The notes beneath the pieces were generated by a model. The model was not told the origin of the DNA. It ran no database searches and saw only the letters and a list, made by a program, of their open reading frames with translations. From positions 3,162,001 to 3,226,000 of the forward strand of contig NZ_CP014209.1 in NCBI RefSeq assembly GCF_001636295.1: a DNA stretch of 64,000 bases. The letters run 5' to 3'. The stretch is from Isoptericola dokdonensis DS-3. GTDB lineage: Bacteria; Actinomycetota; Actinomycetes; Actinomycetales; Cellulomonadaceae. A program made the position numbers and the translations under genes. Shown one piece after another: positions 43,765 to 52,098 of this stretch (the stretch's first letter is position 1; each line of letters starts with the position of its first letter).

Positions 43765-44418
43765 TCACTCGGCGCGGATCGCCTCGCCGGCGAGCTCGAT
43801 GCGGACCTTCTTGGCGACGAGGACGCCGCCGGCCTCGAGGGCCACGTTCCACAGCAGGCCGAACTGCTCCCGCTCGAAGTCGGCGGTGGCGCTGAACCCG
43901 AAGAGGTTGCGGCCGTAGGGGTCGGTCCCGGCGCCGCCGAACTCGGCGTCGAGCGCGATGGGCCGCGTGATGCCGCGGATCGTCAGCTCGCCGTGCAGCA
44001 CGAAGCTGGTGCTGCTCCCGGGGTCCCGCTGGAGGCCGAGCCGACCGGGGCTGCTGCGCTTGAGCATCGCCCACGAGAAGATCGGGTCGGGTGCCGGCTG
44101 CCACTCGATGCCCGTCGAGCGGAACTCGATGGTCGGGTGGTTCTCGACGTCGAGGAAGTCGGGGCTCTTGAGGTGGGTGTCGCGGTCGTCGAGGTGCGTC
44201 GAGATGGAGGCGGACTCGATGGTGGCGGTGACCCAGGAGTCGAGGGGGTCCTCGGCCACGTGGATCGTCGCGGACCCGGTGCCGAACTCGCCCCGGACGG
44301 GGCTGACCATCATGTGCATGGCGAGGAACCCGATGCGCTTGTGCGCCTCGTCGAGGTCGTACCTCCCCGGTGCGGGGATGACCAGGTCGTTCCAGGTCCG
44401 GGTGGGCGCTGCGGGCAT
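43765..44418 (-). CDS. YceI family lipid-binding protein
   Basis: 217 residues, one YceI beta-barrel: YDLDEAHKRIGFLAMHMMVSPVRGEF near the start, ESASISTHLDDRDTHLKSPDFLDVENHPTIEFRST in the middle, and GELTIRGITRPIALDAEF, then DRENFG-like ADFEREQFGLLWN. No signal peptide is seen, so it is probably cytosolic, unlike periplasmic YceI. The barrel binds isoprenoid or other lipids; the role is unclear. ATG 44418 has AGGAGG upstream and was preferred to the longer frame to 44511. Confidence 0.92.
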   Translation of the reverse strand: MPAAPTRTWNDLVIPAPGRYDLDEAHKRIGFLAMHMMVSPVRGEFGTGSATIHVAEDPLDSWVTATIESASISTHLDDRDTHLKSPDFLDVENHPTIEFRSTGIEWQPAPDPIFSWAMLKRSSPGRLGLQRDPGSSTSFVLHGELTIRGITRPIALDAEFGGAGTDPYGRNLFGFSATADFEREQFGLLWNVALEAGGVLVAKKVRIELAGEAIRAE

Positions 44419-44555
44419 CGTGGGCCTCCTGAGGGGCGGCGCGGGGAGCACGGGACGGGCACAAGGGTGCGTCGGGGGTGAGGCCCCGGGCAACGACCCG
44501 GGAACATCCATGCAAACCGATATGTTCCCACCCTGGCACGGAGGAGGTCACGCGA

Positions 44556-45020
44556 ATGTCCGAACAGTGGACGATGCTCGCTCTGCTCGTCGCCGTCACC
44601 ACGCTCGTCGGCCTGGTGTGGCGCCGGGCCCAGGGTCGTGTCCGGACGACGGTACCGGCTGCCGGGTCGGGGGTCGACGACGGGTGGGGCGCCGAGGTGG
44701 AGACGGCCGGGGCGACGCTCGGTGAGCGGGCGACGTTCCTCCAGCTGTCGGCCGAGGTCTGCTCCGCCTGCCGTTCCACGGCGCGGACGCTGCGCGCCGT
44801 GCGGGACGCCGAACCGGGGGTCGAGCACGTCGAGGTCGACGTCGACGACCGGCCCGACCTCGTGCGGCGCGCCGGTGTGCTCCGCACCCCGACCGTGCTC
44901 GTCCTGGACCCCACGGGTTCCGAGGTGGCCCGTGCGTCGGGCACGATGTCCTCCGACCAGGCGCGCGAGGCCCTCGCCGCCGTCGACCGCTCCGGTCGAT
45001 CCCCGAGGAGGACCCCGTGA
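44556..45020 (+). CDS. Thioredoxin-fold protein with N-terminal membrane helix
   Basis: 154 residues. A membrane anchor (WTMLALLVAVTTLVGLVWRR) is followed by a short linker and a thioredoxin fold: ATFLQLSAEVCSACRSTARTLRAV with a CxxC (CSAC), VEVDVDDRPDLVRRAGVLRTPTVLVLD with the cis-Pro loop (TPT), and a final helix. Orientation after the helix suggests a cytoplasmic or extracytoplasmic thiol protein; by the positive-inside rule the domain is likely cytosolic. GGAGGAGG precedes ATG 44556. The stop overlaps the DUF4395 gene. Confidence 0.85.
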   Translation: MSEQWTMLALLVAVTTLVGLVWRRAQGRVRTTVPAAGSGVDDGWGAEVETAGATLGERATFLQLSAEVCSACRSTARTLRAVRDAEPGVEHVEVDVDDRPDLVRRAGVLRTPTVLVLDPTGSEVARASGTMSSDQAREALAAVDRSGRSPRRTP

Positions 45021-45475
45021 CGACCGCCACCACCCGCACCGGCATCGACCCGCGCGGCCCGCGCGTCGGCGCGGGCATCACCGCCGCGCTGCTCGCCGTC
45101 GTCGTCCTGCTCGGCGCGACCACGCCCGCGCTGCTGCTGCTGGCGTTCGTCGCGCTGTCGTTCGTCCCCGGCGCCGTCAAGGGCCCGCAGGCCACCTGGC
45201 AGGGGTGGCTGTTCCGCGTCCTCGTGCGGCCGCGGCTGGCGCCGCCGACCGAGCTGGAGGACGTCGCACCGCCCCGCTTCGCCCAGCTCGTGGGTCTCGT
45301 GGTGACGGGCGTCGGCGTCGTGGCGGGCCTCGCGGGCGCGACGGCGGTCGTGCCGTGGGCGGCGGGCGTCGCGTTCCTCGCGGCCGCGCTCAACGCCACG
45401 CTGGGGCTGTGCCTCGGGTGCGAGGCCTACCTGCTGCTGAGCCGGCTGCGCCGGCGCGCAGGTCGCGCCACCTGA
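45017..45475 (+). CDS. DUF4395 membrane protein
   Basis: 152 residues. Four helices are seen: ITAALLAVVVLLGATTPALLLLAFVALSFVPG, FAQLVGLVVTGVGVVAGLAGATAVVPWAAGVAFLAAALNATLG. A conserved C-x2-C-containing end GLCLGCEAYLLLSRLRRR follows. DUF4395 proteins occur beside thioredoxin-like genes; the two Cys suggest transmembrane thiol or sulfur transfer (inference). GTG 45017 overlaps the thioredoxin stop, so the pair is translationally coupled. A DsrE gene converges downstream. Confidence 0.88.
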   Translation: MTTATTRTGIDPRGPRVGAGITAALLAVVVLLGATTPALLLLAFVALSFVPGAVKGPQATWQGWLFRVLVRPRLAPPTELEDVAPPRFAQLVGLVVTGVGVVAGLAGATAVVPWAAGVAFLAAALNATLGLCLGCEAYLLLSRLRRRAGRAT

Positions 45476-45502
45476 CGCAGCGCGCGTCGGCGCCGCCCGG
45501 GG

Positions 45503-45880
45503 TCAGTAGACGAGCGCCTGGGCCCCCGGCCGCAACGACTCCTCGACGAACACCGCCGCACCCGCGATCCGCACCCCCGGCAGCACGTCGTCCTCGGTGA
45601 TGCCGCGGCGGGCCGCGCACTGCGTGCAGACGGTGACGGTCCCCGCGGCCAGGACGGCGTCCAGCAGGTCCGCCGCCGGGGCGGCGTGGTCGAGCTCGAG
45701 CTCAGCCGCCCGCCCGGGCACCCCGAACCAGGCGGCCTCGCCCGTCAGCCACAACGACACCTCGACGCCCGCGGCCACCGCCGCTGCCGCCACCGTGAGC
45801 ACCTGGTTCGCGGCCTCCGGCCGGTCGGTCCCCGAGGTCGACTTCAGGACGAGCGTGCGCGCCGGTGTGGTGTCGGTCAT
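45503..45880 (-). CDS. DsrE family protein
   Basis: 125 residues: LVLKSTSGTDRPEAANQVLTVAAAAVAAGVEVSLWLTGEAAWFG is the DsrE fold start, and VTVCTQCAARRGITEDDVLPGVRIAG carries two cysteines (C-T-Q-C) at the usual sulfur-carrier position. Such proteins bind persulfide or act as small alpha/beta switches. It lies next to thioredoxin/DUF4395, which may form one thiol module. ATG 45880 is 6 nt after TAGGGT (complement of 45887-45892), so it is probably leaderless. Confidence 0.86.
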   Translation of the reverse strand: MTDTTPARTLVLKSTSGTDRPEAANQVLTVAAAAVAAGVEVSLWLTGEAAWFGVPGRAAELELDHAAPAADLLDAVLAAGTVTVCTQCAARRGITEDDVLPGVRIAGAAVFVEESLRPGAQALVY

Positions 45881-45920
45881 AGCGCGACCCTAACCGCACG
45901 TCGGTGGGTACGATCTGAGC

Positions 45921-46034
45921 ATGTCGGTCCACGCGCTCGAGATCTTCTTCACCAGCCTCCTGGTCGTCACCGTCGGCGTCATCACCTGGTTCGCCGGGTA
46001 CGTCGTCTACAAGCTGTTCCAGGGTCAGCGCTGA
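45921..46034 (+). CDS. Short conserved membrane peptide (37 residues)
   Basis: MSVHALEIFFTSLLVVTVGV, then ITWFAGYVVYKLFQGQR: a single transmembrane helix with a positive C-terminus. It is shorter than usual gene-finder limits, but TACGAT (45909-45914) lies 6 nt before ATG and its stop overlaps the next start (TGATG), supporting real translation. The function is unknown. Short peptides of this kind precede the nitrobindin-like gene in other actinobacteria, as far as I recall. Confidence 0.72.
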   Translation: MSVHALEIFFTSLLVVTVGVITWFAGYVVYKLFQGQR

Positions 46035-46597
46035 TGCCTTTCGCCTTTCCCGACGGCCTCGCGCCCGAGGTGTACCCCCTGGCCTGGCTGGTCGGCCGGT
46101 GGGCGGGCACGGGAGTCGTCAAGTACGAGGGCATCGACGAGACGCCCTTCGTGCAGGAGCTGGTGTTCGACCACGACGGCGGCCCCTACCTGCGTTTCGA
46201 GTCGACGATCCGTGTCCGTTCCGGTGCGGCCGCCGACGGCGAGGTGCCCGACGGCGAGACCGGCGACGACGCCGGGTTCGACACCGTCTGGTCGACCGAG
46301 ACCGGGTACTGGCGCATCTCGACGGACCGCCCCGACGGGCTGCCCGAGGACAAGCACGTCGTCGAGGCGCTCGTCACGGACGCGTCCGGGCGGCTCTCCC
46401 TGTTCCTCGGCGCCGTCGGTGACGGCCGGGTCGACCTGGCCACCGACTTCGTCGCCCGGACCTCCACCGCGGCCGAGGTGACCGCCGCGAAGCGGCTCTA
46501 CGGCAACGTCGAGGGCCGTCTCCTCTGGGTCGAGGAGCTCGCCGCCTTCGGTCACCCGATGGCGTCGTACGCGTCCGGGGAGCTCGACCGCCAGTGA
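46034..46597 (+). CDS. Nitrobindin/FABP-like heme-binding protein (DUF1794)
   Basis: 187 residues, a ten-stranded barrel of the THAP4/nitrobindin type: PLAWLVGRWAGTGVVKYEGI near the N-terminus (the GxWxGxG motif), QELVFDHDGGPYLRFEST, TGYWRISTD, and FGHPMASYASGELDR at the end, which includes the proximal His region. Nitrobindins bind heme and handle NO or peroxynitrite. Residues about 60-80 form an acidic insert. ATG 46034 overlaps the small gene upstream, and the stop overlaps ygfZ. Confidence 0.88.
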   Translation: MPFAFPDGLAPEVYPLAWLVGRWAGTGVVKYEGIDETPFVQELVFDHDGGPYLRFESTIRVRSGAAADGEVPDGETGDDAGFDTVWSTETGYWRISTDRPDGLPEDKHVVEALVTDASGRLSLFLGAVGDGRVDLATDFVARTSTAAEVTAAKRLYGNVEGRLLWVEELAAFGHPMASYASGELDRQ

Positions 46598-47760
46598 CGT
46601 ACCGCAGCCCGTTGCTCAGCAGGTCCGGGGCGGTCGCCGCCACCGGACCCGACGCCGGCGTCGCCTGGCACTACGGCGACCCGGTCGCCGAGCAGCGCGC
46701 CCTGGTCCGCGGCGGCGCCGTCGTCGACCAGTCGCACCTGGGCGTCGTCCGGCTCACCGGGCCGGACCGCCTCACCTGGCTGCACTCCATCACCTCGCAG
46801 GACGTGCAGGCGCTGCCGCCGCGCACCTCCACCGAGCTGTTCGTGCTGTCCCCGCAGGGCCGCGTCGAGCACGCGCTCGCCGTGGTCGACGACGGCACCT
46901 CCACCTGGCTCGTCACCGAGGCCGACCACGTCGAGCCGCTGGTCGCCTGGCTGACCCGGATGCGGTTCATGATGCGTGTCGAGATCGACGACGTCACCGG
47001 CGAGTACGCCGCGCTCGGCGAGCCCGTCGACGCCGAGGGCACCGCCGACGAACCCGTCACCTGGCGGGACGCCTGGCCCCACGTCGCGCCCGGCGGGACC
47101 CGGTACGGCGCACCGGCCGACGAGCACCCCGGCGCCGACCGTCCGTGGCGCCTCGTGCTCGTCCCGCGCGCCGACCTGGACGCCGCCGTCGCCGCGCGCG
47201 AGGCCGCGGGCTGGCGGCTCGCCGGCACGTGGGCGTCCGAGGCGCTGCGCGTCGAGGCGTGGCGGCCCCGCCTGGCCCGCGAGGTCGACGACCGCACCGT
47301 CCCGCACGAGCTCGACTGGCTGCGCACCGCCGTCCACCTGCACAAGGGCTGCTACCGCGGTCAGGAGACGATCGCGCGCGTGCACAACCTCGGCCGCCCG
47401 CCGCGGCGCCTCGTGTTGCTCCACCTGGACGGCTCCCAGCACGTCGTGCCCGACGCCGGCGCCGAGGTCCGCCTCGACGGCCCGGACGGCAAGGTCGTCG
47501 GCGTGGTGACGACCCTCGCGCGGCACCACGAGCTCGGCCCCGTCGCGCTCGCCGTGGTCAAGCGCAACGTCCCGCAGGACGCGCTGCTCGCCGTCGTCGG
47601 ACCGGTCGGTCCGGGCCCCGGCGCCGAGGAGATCGTCGTGGCCGCCACCCAGGAGGTCGTCGTCCCCGGCGACGGCGTCTCCGCGGACCGGCCCGAGTCG
47701 CGCGGCGAGACGATGCGCGGCCTCACCCCTCGCGGCAGCGGCGCGCAGAGCCTGCTGTGA
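46594..47760 (+). CDS. ygfZ: Folate-binding protein YgfZ/GcvT-like
   Basis: 388 residues. The tetrahydrofolate-binding GcvT-like fold has VVDQSHLGVVRLTGPDRLTWLHSITSQDV near the start. The signature K-G-C-Y-R-G-Q-E (HLHKGCYRGQETIARVHNLG) identifies YgfZ, which helps iron-sulfur enzymes such as MiaB. The last 50 residues are a low-conservation extension. The start overlaps the nitrobindin-like gene; actinobacteria often pair these two genes. It acts in the cytosol. Confidence 0.93.
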   Translation: MTYRSPLLSRSGAVAATGPDAGVAWHYGDPVAEQRALVRGGAVVDQSHLGVVRLTGPDRLTWLHSITSQDVQALPPRTSTELFVLSPQGRVEHALAVVDDGTSTWLVTEADHVEPLVAWLTRMRFMMRVEIDDVTGEYAALGEPVDAEGTADEPVTWRDAWPHVAPGGTRYGAPADEHPGADRPWRLVLVPRADLDAAVAAREAAGWRLAGTWASEALRVEAWRPRLAREVDDRTVPHELDWLRTAVHLHKGCYRGQETIARVHNLGRPPRRLVLLHLDGSQHVVPDAGAEVRLDGPDGKVVGVVTTLARHHELGPVALAVVKRNVPQDALLAVVGPVGPGPGAEEIVVAATQEVVVPGDGVSADRPESRGETMRGLTPRGSGAQSLL

Positions 47761-47767
47761 CCCGCCC

Positions 47768-48904
47768 GTGAGCGACGGCCCCGAGGCCCGCCCGGCGGGC
47801 GAGGTCGCGGGCGCCGCGCTCCGGACGCTCGTCCGGCAGGTCCGGCTCCGCCAGGGGTTCGGGCGGGTGCGCAGCGGGTTCTGGCCCGTCGTGCAGGCGT
47901 CCCTCGCCGCCGGTGCCGCGTACGCGATCGCCCACTACGGGCTCGGCCACGACCAGCCCTTCTTCGCGGCCGTCGCCGCGTGGGTCTGCCTCGGCTACAC
48001 GTTCGACCGGGACCCGCGGCGTGTGGCCGAGGTCGCCGTCGGCGTCGCGGTGGGCGTCGGGATCGGCGACGTCGTCGTCCACCTCATCGGGTCCGGCTGG
48101 TGGCAGCTCACCGTCGTCCTGCTCGTCTCCGCGCTGCTCGCGCGCTTCATCGACCGCGGGCCGCTGCTCGTCACGCAGGCCGGGGTCCAGGCGATCGTCG
48201 TCGTGGGGCTGCCGGCCGCGACAGCCTCCGCCGGGCCGCTCAGCCGCTGGACGGACGCCCTCGTCGGCGGTCTCGTCGCGCTCGCGGTGACCCTGCTGAC
48301 ACCCGACGACCCACGACGCCGGCTGCGCGTGCTCGCCGGGGAGGCGACCACCGAGCTCGCCGAGACCCTCGAGTCGGTGGCGCGCGGGCTGCACGACCAG
48401 GACGTCGACGAGCTGGCGTCGGCGCTGGTGCGCGGGCGGGCGTCGGAGCCGGTCCTCGCCGACTGGATCCAGAGCGCCCGGCGGTCCGCCGAGGTCGCGC
48501 GGGTGAGCGTCAACCGGGCGCGACGCGACGACATCCTGCGGCTCGTCGACCAGGCCGTCCTGGTGGACCGGGCCATGCGCAGCGTGCGGCTGCTGGCCCG
48601 GCGCGCCCCGACGGTGGTCGCGGCGGACGGCACGTGGCCCGAGGTGGGTCCCACCGCGGAGGTCGTGGAGCGCTGCGCCGCGGGCGTGCGCCTGCTGGCG
48701 GGTGCGCTGGCCGACGGCACCTCGACGGAGGGCGCGCGCGAGGTGCTGTCAGACGCGGCGCGGCGGGCCGACCCGCACGCGCTGGGCGGCGACCACTTGC
48801 GGGTCGCGTCGCTCGCGCTGCTGGTCAGGTCTCCGCTCGTGGACGTCCTGGAGGCCGCCGGAACGGACGCGCGGGACGCGCGGGCGATGCTCCCCGAGCT
48901 CTGA
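47768..48904 (+). CDS. FUSC family aromatic acid exporter-like membrane protein
   Basis: 378 residues. An N-terminal group of about six helices (GFWPVVQASLAAGAAYAIAHYGLG, FFAAVAAWVCLGYTFDRDPRRVAEVAVGVAVGVGIGDVVV, QLTVVLLVSALLARFI, ALVGGLVALAVTLLTPDDPRRRLRVLAGE) is followed by a helical cytosolic half. This is the FUSC_2 layout seen in p-hydroxybenzoate exporters and related proteins. The LTPDDPRR loop is characteristic. Substrate unknown. It follows ygfZ after 7 bp, and converges with the MFS gene. Confidence 0.85.
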   Translation: MSDGPEARPAGEVAGAALRTLVRQVRLRQGFGRVRSGFWPVVQASLAAGAAYAIAHYGLGHDQPFFAAVAAWVCLGYTFDRDPRRVAEVAVGVAVGVGIGDVVVHLIGSGWWQLTVVLLVSALLARFIDRGPLLVTQAGVQAIVVVGLPAATASAGPLSRWTDALVGGLVALAVTLLTPDDPRRRLRVLAGEATTELAETLESVARGLHDQDVDELASALVRGRASEPVLADWIQSARRSAEVARVSVNRARRDDILRLVDQAVLVDRAMRSVRLLARRAPTVVAADGTWPEVGPTAEVVERCAAGVRLLAGALADGTSTEGAREVLSDAARRADPHALGGDHLRVASLALLVRSPLVDVLEAAGTDARDARAMLPEL

Positions 48905-48921
48905 GGCACCCGGGGCGGCGC

Positions 48922-50925
48922 TCAGCCCCGCGCGTCCTCCGGGTCGCGGTCGAGGATCGCGGCGATCTCGTCGGCCAGCGCGTCGATCTCCGGCTCGTCG
49001 CCGGGCCACTCCCGCACGAGCTGCTGGATGCGGCGCCGCTCGGCCTCGCGCAGCACCTCCGCGGCCAGGTCGGTCTGGTCGTTGGCGAGCACGGTGTCGC
49101 CGTCGAGCACCACCATGCCGCGGGCCGCGAGGCCGGTCGCGACCGCGCGCACCGTGGAGGGCGCGGCGTGGGCGCGCGCCGCCATGACGTCCACCTCGCG
49201 GGTGCGCTTGAGCGCGACGCGCGTGACCATCCACGCCTCCTCGGGGGACAGGTCGGCGTCGGGGGCGGTGATCTCGTAGACCCGCAGCGGGTCGGCGCGC
49301 CCGACGCGGCGCCACAGGATCATCCGGAGCTCTTCGAGCGACGTGCGGCTCGACGGCAGCGCGAACGCCTCGCCCGCCGCGAGGCCCGCGGCCTCGGTCG
49401 GCTCGGTGTCCCGGGTGGCCGTGCGGAGCTCGACCTGGGGGAGCAGCCAGGCGAACGCGAACGCGACCAGCGCCACCGGTACCGCGAACAGGAACACCGT
49501 CTGGATGGTGGCGGTGTAGCCGTCGAGGAACCAGCCCTGCACCTCCGGCGGGCACTGGGCCAGCCCTGCCACGCTCGCCTCGAGCGACTCGGGTCCGCAC
49601 GCGCCCGTGGCGCCCGCGGGCGGCGCGGTGGTGAGGTTCGTCGTGAGCCCGCCTGCGAAGATCGTGCCGAAGACGGCGACGCCCACGGACGAGCCGATCG
49701 TGCGGAAGTACGTCGCGCCCGACGTGGCGGTGCCGAGGTCGCGGTACGCGACGGCGTTCTGGACGGCGATGACGAGCACCTGGTTGATCAGGCCGAGCCC
49801 GAGGCCGAGCACGAACATGCTGCCCGCGGCCTGCAGGGTCGACGTGTCGCGGTCCATCAGGGACAGCAGGTACAGGCCGACGGCGGTGGTCGCCGTCCCG
49901 ATGATCGGGTACGGCTTGTACCTCCCCGTCCGGGTGATGAGCTGGCCGGACACGATGGACGTGAGCAGCAGCCCCAGCATCATCGGGGTCATCTCGAGGC
50001 CGGACGCGGTGGGGGAGGAGCCCTTGACGGTCTGGAGGTAGAGCGGCAGGTAGGTGATGGCGCCGAACATCGCGAAGCCCGACACGAACCCGACGACCGC
50101 GGCGACGCTGAACACCTTGTTCGAGAACAGGCGCAGCGGGAGCACCGGCTCCGTGGCCCGGCGCTCGACCACGACGAACGCGACGAGTCCCGCAACGCCG
50201 AGCGCGGCCCACGTGTAGGTGGTCAGCGAGCTCCAGCCCCACACGGTGCCGCCCAGGCTCGTCACCAGCACGATCGCCGTGGAGACGAACGCGAGCAGGA
50301 CGATGCCGGCGTAGTCGATCCGCGGCCGCGATCCCGGCTTGATGCGGGGCAGCACGGAGGCCACCACGACCAGCGCGACGATCCCGATCGGCACGTTGAT
50401 GTAGAACACCCACTGCCAGGACAGGTTGTCCACGAAGAAGCCGCCCAGCAGCGGGCCCGCCACCGACGACACGCCGAAGACGGCCCCGAACAGGCCCTGG
50501 TACCGGCCCCGTTCCCGCGGCGAGACGACGTCGCCGATGATCGCCTGGCTGAGCACCATCAGCCCGCCGCCGCCGATGCCCTGCAGCGCGCGCCAGGCGA
50601 TGAGCTGGCCCATCGTCGTCGACGTGCCGCACAGCATCGACCCGACGAGGAAGATGACGATGCAGACGATGAAGAGCTCCTTGCGGCCCAGCAGGTCGCC
50701 GAGCTTGCCCCACAGCACCGTCGTGGCCGTGGAGGCCAGCATGTACGCGGTCACGACCCACGACAGGTGGTCGGCGCCGCCCAGGTCGCTGACGATCGTG
50801 GGGAGCGCGGTGGAGACGATCGTCTGGTCGAGCGCCGCGAGCAGCATCGCGAGCATCAGGCCGGCGAAGATCGCCCAGACCTTGGACTGTGGAAGTGCCT
50901 GCGGGTCTGCCGTCTGAGCGCTCAC
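48922..50925 (-). CDS. MFS multidrug exporter (DHA2/EmrB type) with a C-terminal winged-helix-like extension
   Basis: 667 residues. Fourteen helices fill about 1-500, with motif A GKLGDLLGRKELF, LDQTIVSTALPTIVSDLGG in helix 1, and GGGGLMVLSQAIIGDVVSPRERGRYQG in the motif C region. The C-terminal ~150 residues (SLEELRMILWRRVGRADPLRVYEITAPDADLSPEEAWMVTRVALKR onward) are cytosolic and resemble a winged-helix or DUF-type regulator domain, unusual for this family. It probably exports lipophilic drugs. GTG 50925 follows GAGGAGGG; the upstream frame is unrelated. Confidence 0.9.
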   Translation of the reverse strand: MSAQTADPQALPQSKVWAIFAGLMLAMLLAALDQTIVSTALPTIVSDLGGADHLSWVVTAYMLASTATTVLWGKLGDLLGRKELFIVCIVIFLVGSMLCGTSTTMGQLIAWRALQGIGGGGLMVLSQAIIGDVVSPRERGRYQGLFGAVFGVSSVAGPLLGGFFVDNLSWQWVFYINVPIGIVALVVVASVLPRIKPGSRPRIDYAGIVLLAFVSTAIVLVTSLGGTVWGWSSLTTYTWAALGVAGLVAFVVVERRATEPVLPLRLFSNKVFSVAAVVGFVSGFAMFGAITYLPLYLQTVKGSSPTASGLEMTPMMLGLLLTSIVSGQLITRTGRYKPYPIIGTATTAVGLYLLSLMDRDTSTLQAAGSMFVLGLGLGLINQVLVIAVQNAVAYRDLGTATSGATYFRTIGSSVGVAVFGTIFAGGLTTNLTTAPPAGATGACGPESLEASVAGLAQCPPEVQGWFLDGYTATIQTVFLFAVPVALVAFAFAWLLPQVELRTATRDTEPTEAAGLAAGEAFALPSSRTSLEELRMILWRRVGRADPLRVYEITAPDADLSPEEAWMVTRVALKRTREVDVMAARAHAAPSTVRAVATGLAARGMVVLDGDTVLANDQTDLAAEVLREAERRRIQQLVREWPGDEPEIDALADEIAAILDRDPEDARG

Positions 50926-51044
50926 CAGGGTGCCCTCCTCGTCCGTCGCTCCCTGGGAGCCTGCCACGACTGCCCGGTGAGCGCCCGGCGACGCCGACCG
51001 CCCGGCCTGTTCGCCGGGGTCGACCTGCGGTAGCGTCACCGGTC

Positions 51045-51335
51045 ATGGAGGTCGCCGTCAGTGCCTTGCGTGCCGAGCTGAAGTCGTGGATCGAGAAGGC
51101 CCGAGGAGGCGAGGAGGTCGTCATCACCGACCGGGGTGTGCCTGTCGCGCGCCTGACCGGCGTGGCCAGCGCCGACCTCCTGTCCGACCTGGTGCGCGAG
51201 GGTCTCGTGACCCCCGCGCGTGCCGAGCGCCCGCTGCACGCCGTCCCCGCGCCGGAACCCGCCACGTCGGCCCCGGTCGCGGCCGCCCGCGGCACGTCGG
51301 CGCTGTCGGGTCTCGTCCGGCGCATCCGCCGCTGA
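51045..51335 (+). CDS. Phd/YefM-family antitoxin
   Basis: 96 residues. The N-terminal dimer domain VAVSALRAELKSWIEKARGGEEVVITDRGVPVARLTGV is typical of Phd/YefM antitoxins that pair with PIN or RelE toxins. The disordered C-terminus (about 60-96, PAPEPATSAPVAAARGTSALSGLVRRIRR) would wrap the toxin. The gene lies 4 bp before vapC. TAGCGT (51030-51035) lies 9 nt before ATG 51045 and may be its -10 box. Confidence 0.88.
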   Translation: MEVAVSALRAELKSWIEKARGGEEVVITDRGVPVARLTGVASADLLSDLVREGLVTPARAERPLHAVPAPEPATSAPVAAARGTSALSGLVRRIRR

Positions 51336-51339
51336 CCCG

Positions 51340-51762
51340 ATGGCCCTCGTCTACTTCGACGCCAGCGCCCTGGTGAAGCTCTGCGTCCGCGAGCCCGGCT
51401 CCGAGCTGGCCAGCGCCCTGTGGAACCGTGCGGACGTCGTCGTGACGTCGTGCCTGTCCGATGTCGAGCTGCGGGCCACGCTCGCCGCGGGCGGCCGCGC
51501 CGGCGTCCTCGACGACGCCGCTCGGCGGCGCGCCGCCGAGCGGTGGGACGCGCTGTGGCCCGCGCTGCACCGGGTCGAGCTGACCGAGTCCCTGGCGGGG
51601 TCGGCGTCCGCGCTCGCCGGCGGTCCGCACCCGCTGCGCGGCGCCGACGCCGTGCATCTCGCCAGCGCGCTCGCCGTCGCGGGGCCCGACACGCTCGTCG
51701 CGGCGTGGGACGAGGGTGTCGCGTCCGCGGCGCGCTCCCACGGGCTGCGCGTCCTGCCGTAG
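51340..51762 (+). CDS. vapC: PIN-domain toxin (VapC)
   Basis: 140 residues with the four PIN acidic residues in order: D7 in VYFDASALVKLCV, E in SDVELRATLA, D in GADAVHLASALAV, and D in VAAWDEGVAS. It would cleave a specific RNA (often tRNA or rRNA) when not bound by the antitoxin. It forms a two-gene operon with the Phd-like antitoxin. The TAGCCT of the next gene's promoter overlaps its stop codon. Confidence 0.9.
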   Translation: MALVYFDASALVKLCVREPGSELASALWNRADVVVTSCLSDVELRATLAAGGRAGVLDDAARRRAAERWDALWPALHRVELTESLAGSASALAGGPHPLRGADAVHLASALAVAGPDTLVAAWDEGVASAARSHGLRVLP

Positions 51763-51771
51763 CCTGGGCGC

Positions 51772-52098
51772 GTGATCGGCAACCTCCAGCTGTACGTCCT
51801 CATCGCCCTGGCGGTCGTGGTCTTCGTCGTGCAGGTCTACGCGCTCGTCGACGCGCTGCGTCGTCCGGCCCGTGGCTACACGTCCGAGGGCAAGCTCACC
51901 AAGCCGATCTGGCTGCTCATCCTCGGCGTGGCGACGGCCATCGGGTTCCTCGGGCTCCCGCCCCTCATGGTGACCTCGCGCAGCTTCCTCAACCTCATCG
52001 CCTGCGTCGCCGCGATCGTCTACCTCGTGGACGTGCGCCCGCGCCTGCAGCCGTACGGCACCGGCAAGGGACGCCCGCAGCGTCCCAGCGGCTGGTGA
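51772..52098 (+). CDS. DUF2516 family membrane protein
   Basis: 108 residues. Three helices: LQLYVLIALAVVVFVVQVYALVDALRRP, PIWLLILGVATAIGFLGLP, and FLNLIACVAAIVYLVDVRPRL, followed by a basic tail. The pattern YALVDALRRPARGYTSEGKLTKPIWLL defines DUF2516, a small actinobacterial family without known function. GTG 51772 is 6 nt after TAGCCT (51760-51765), so it is leaderless by inspection. Its stop overlaps the asparaginase start (GTGA). Confidence 0.9.
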   Translation: MIGNLQLYVLIALAVVVFVVQVYALVDALRRPARGYTSEGKLTKPIWLLILGVATAIGFLGLPPLMVTSRSFLNLIACVAAIVYLVDVRPRLQPYGTGKGRPQRPSGW

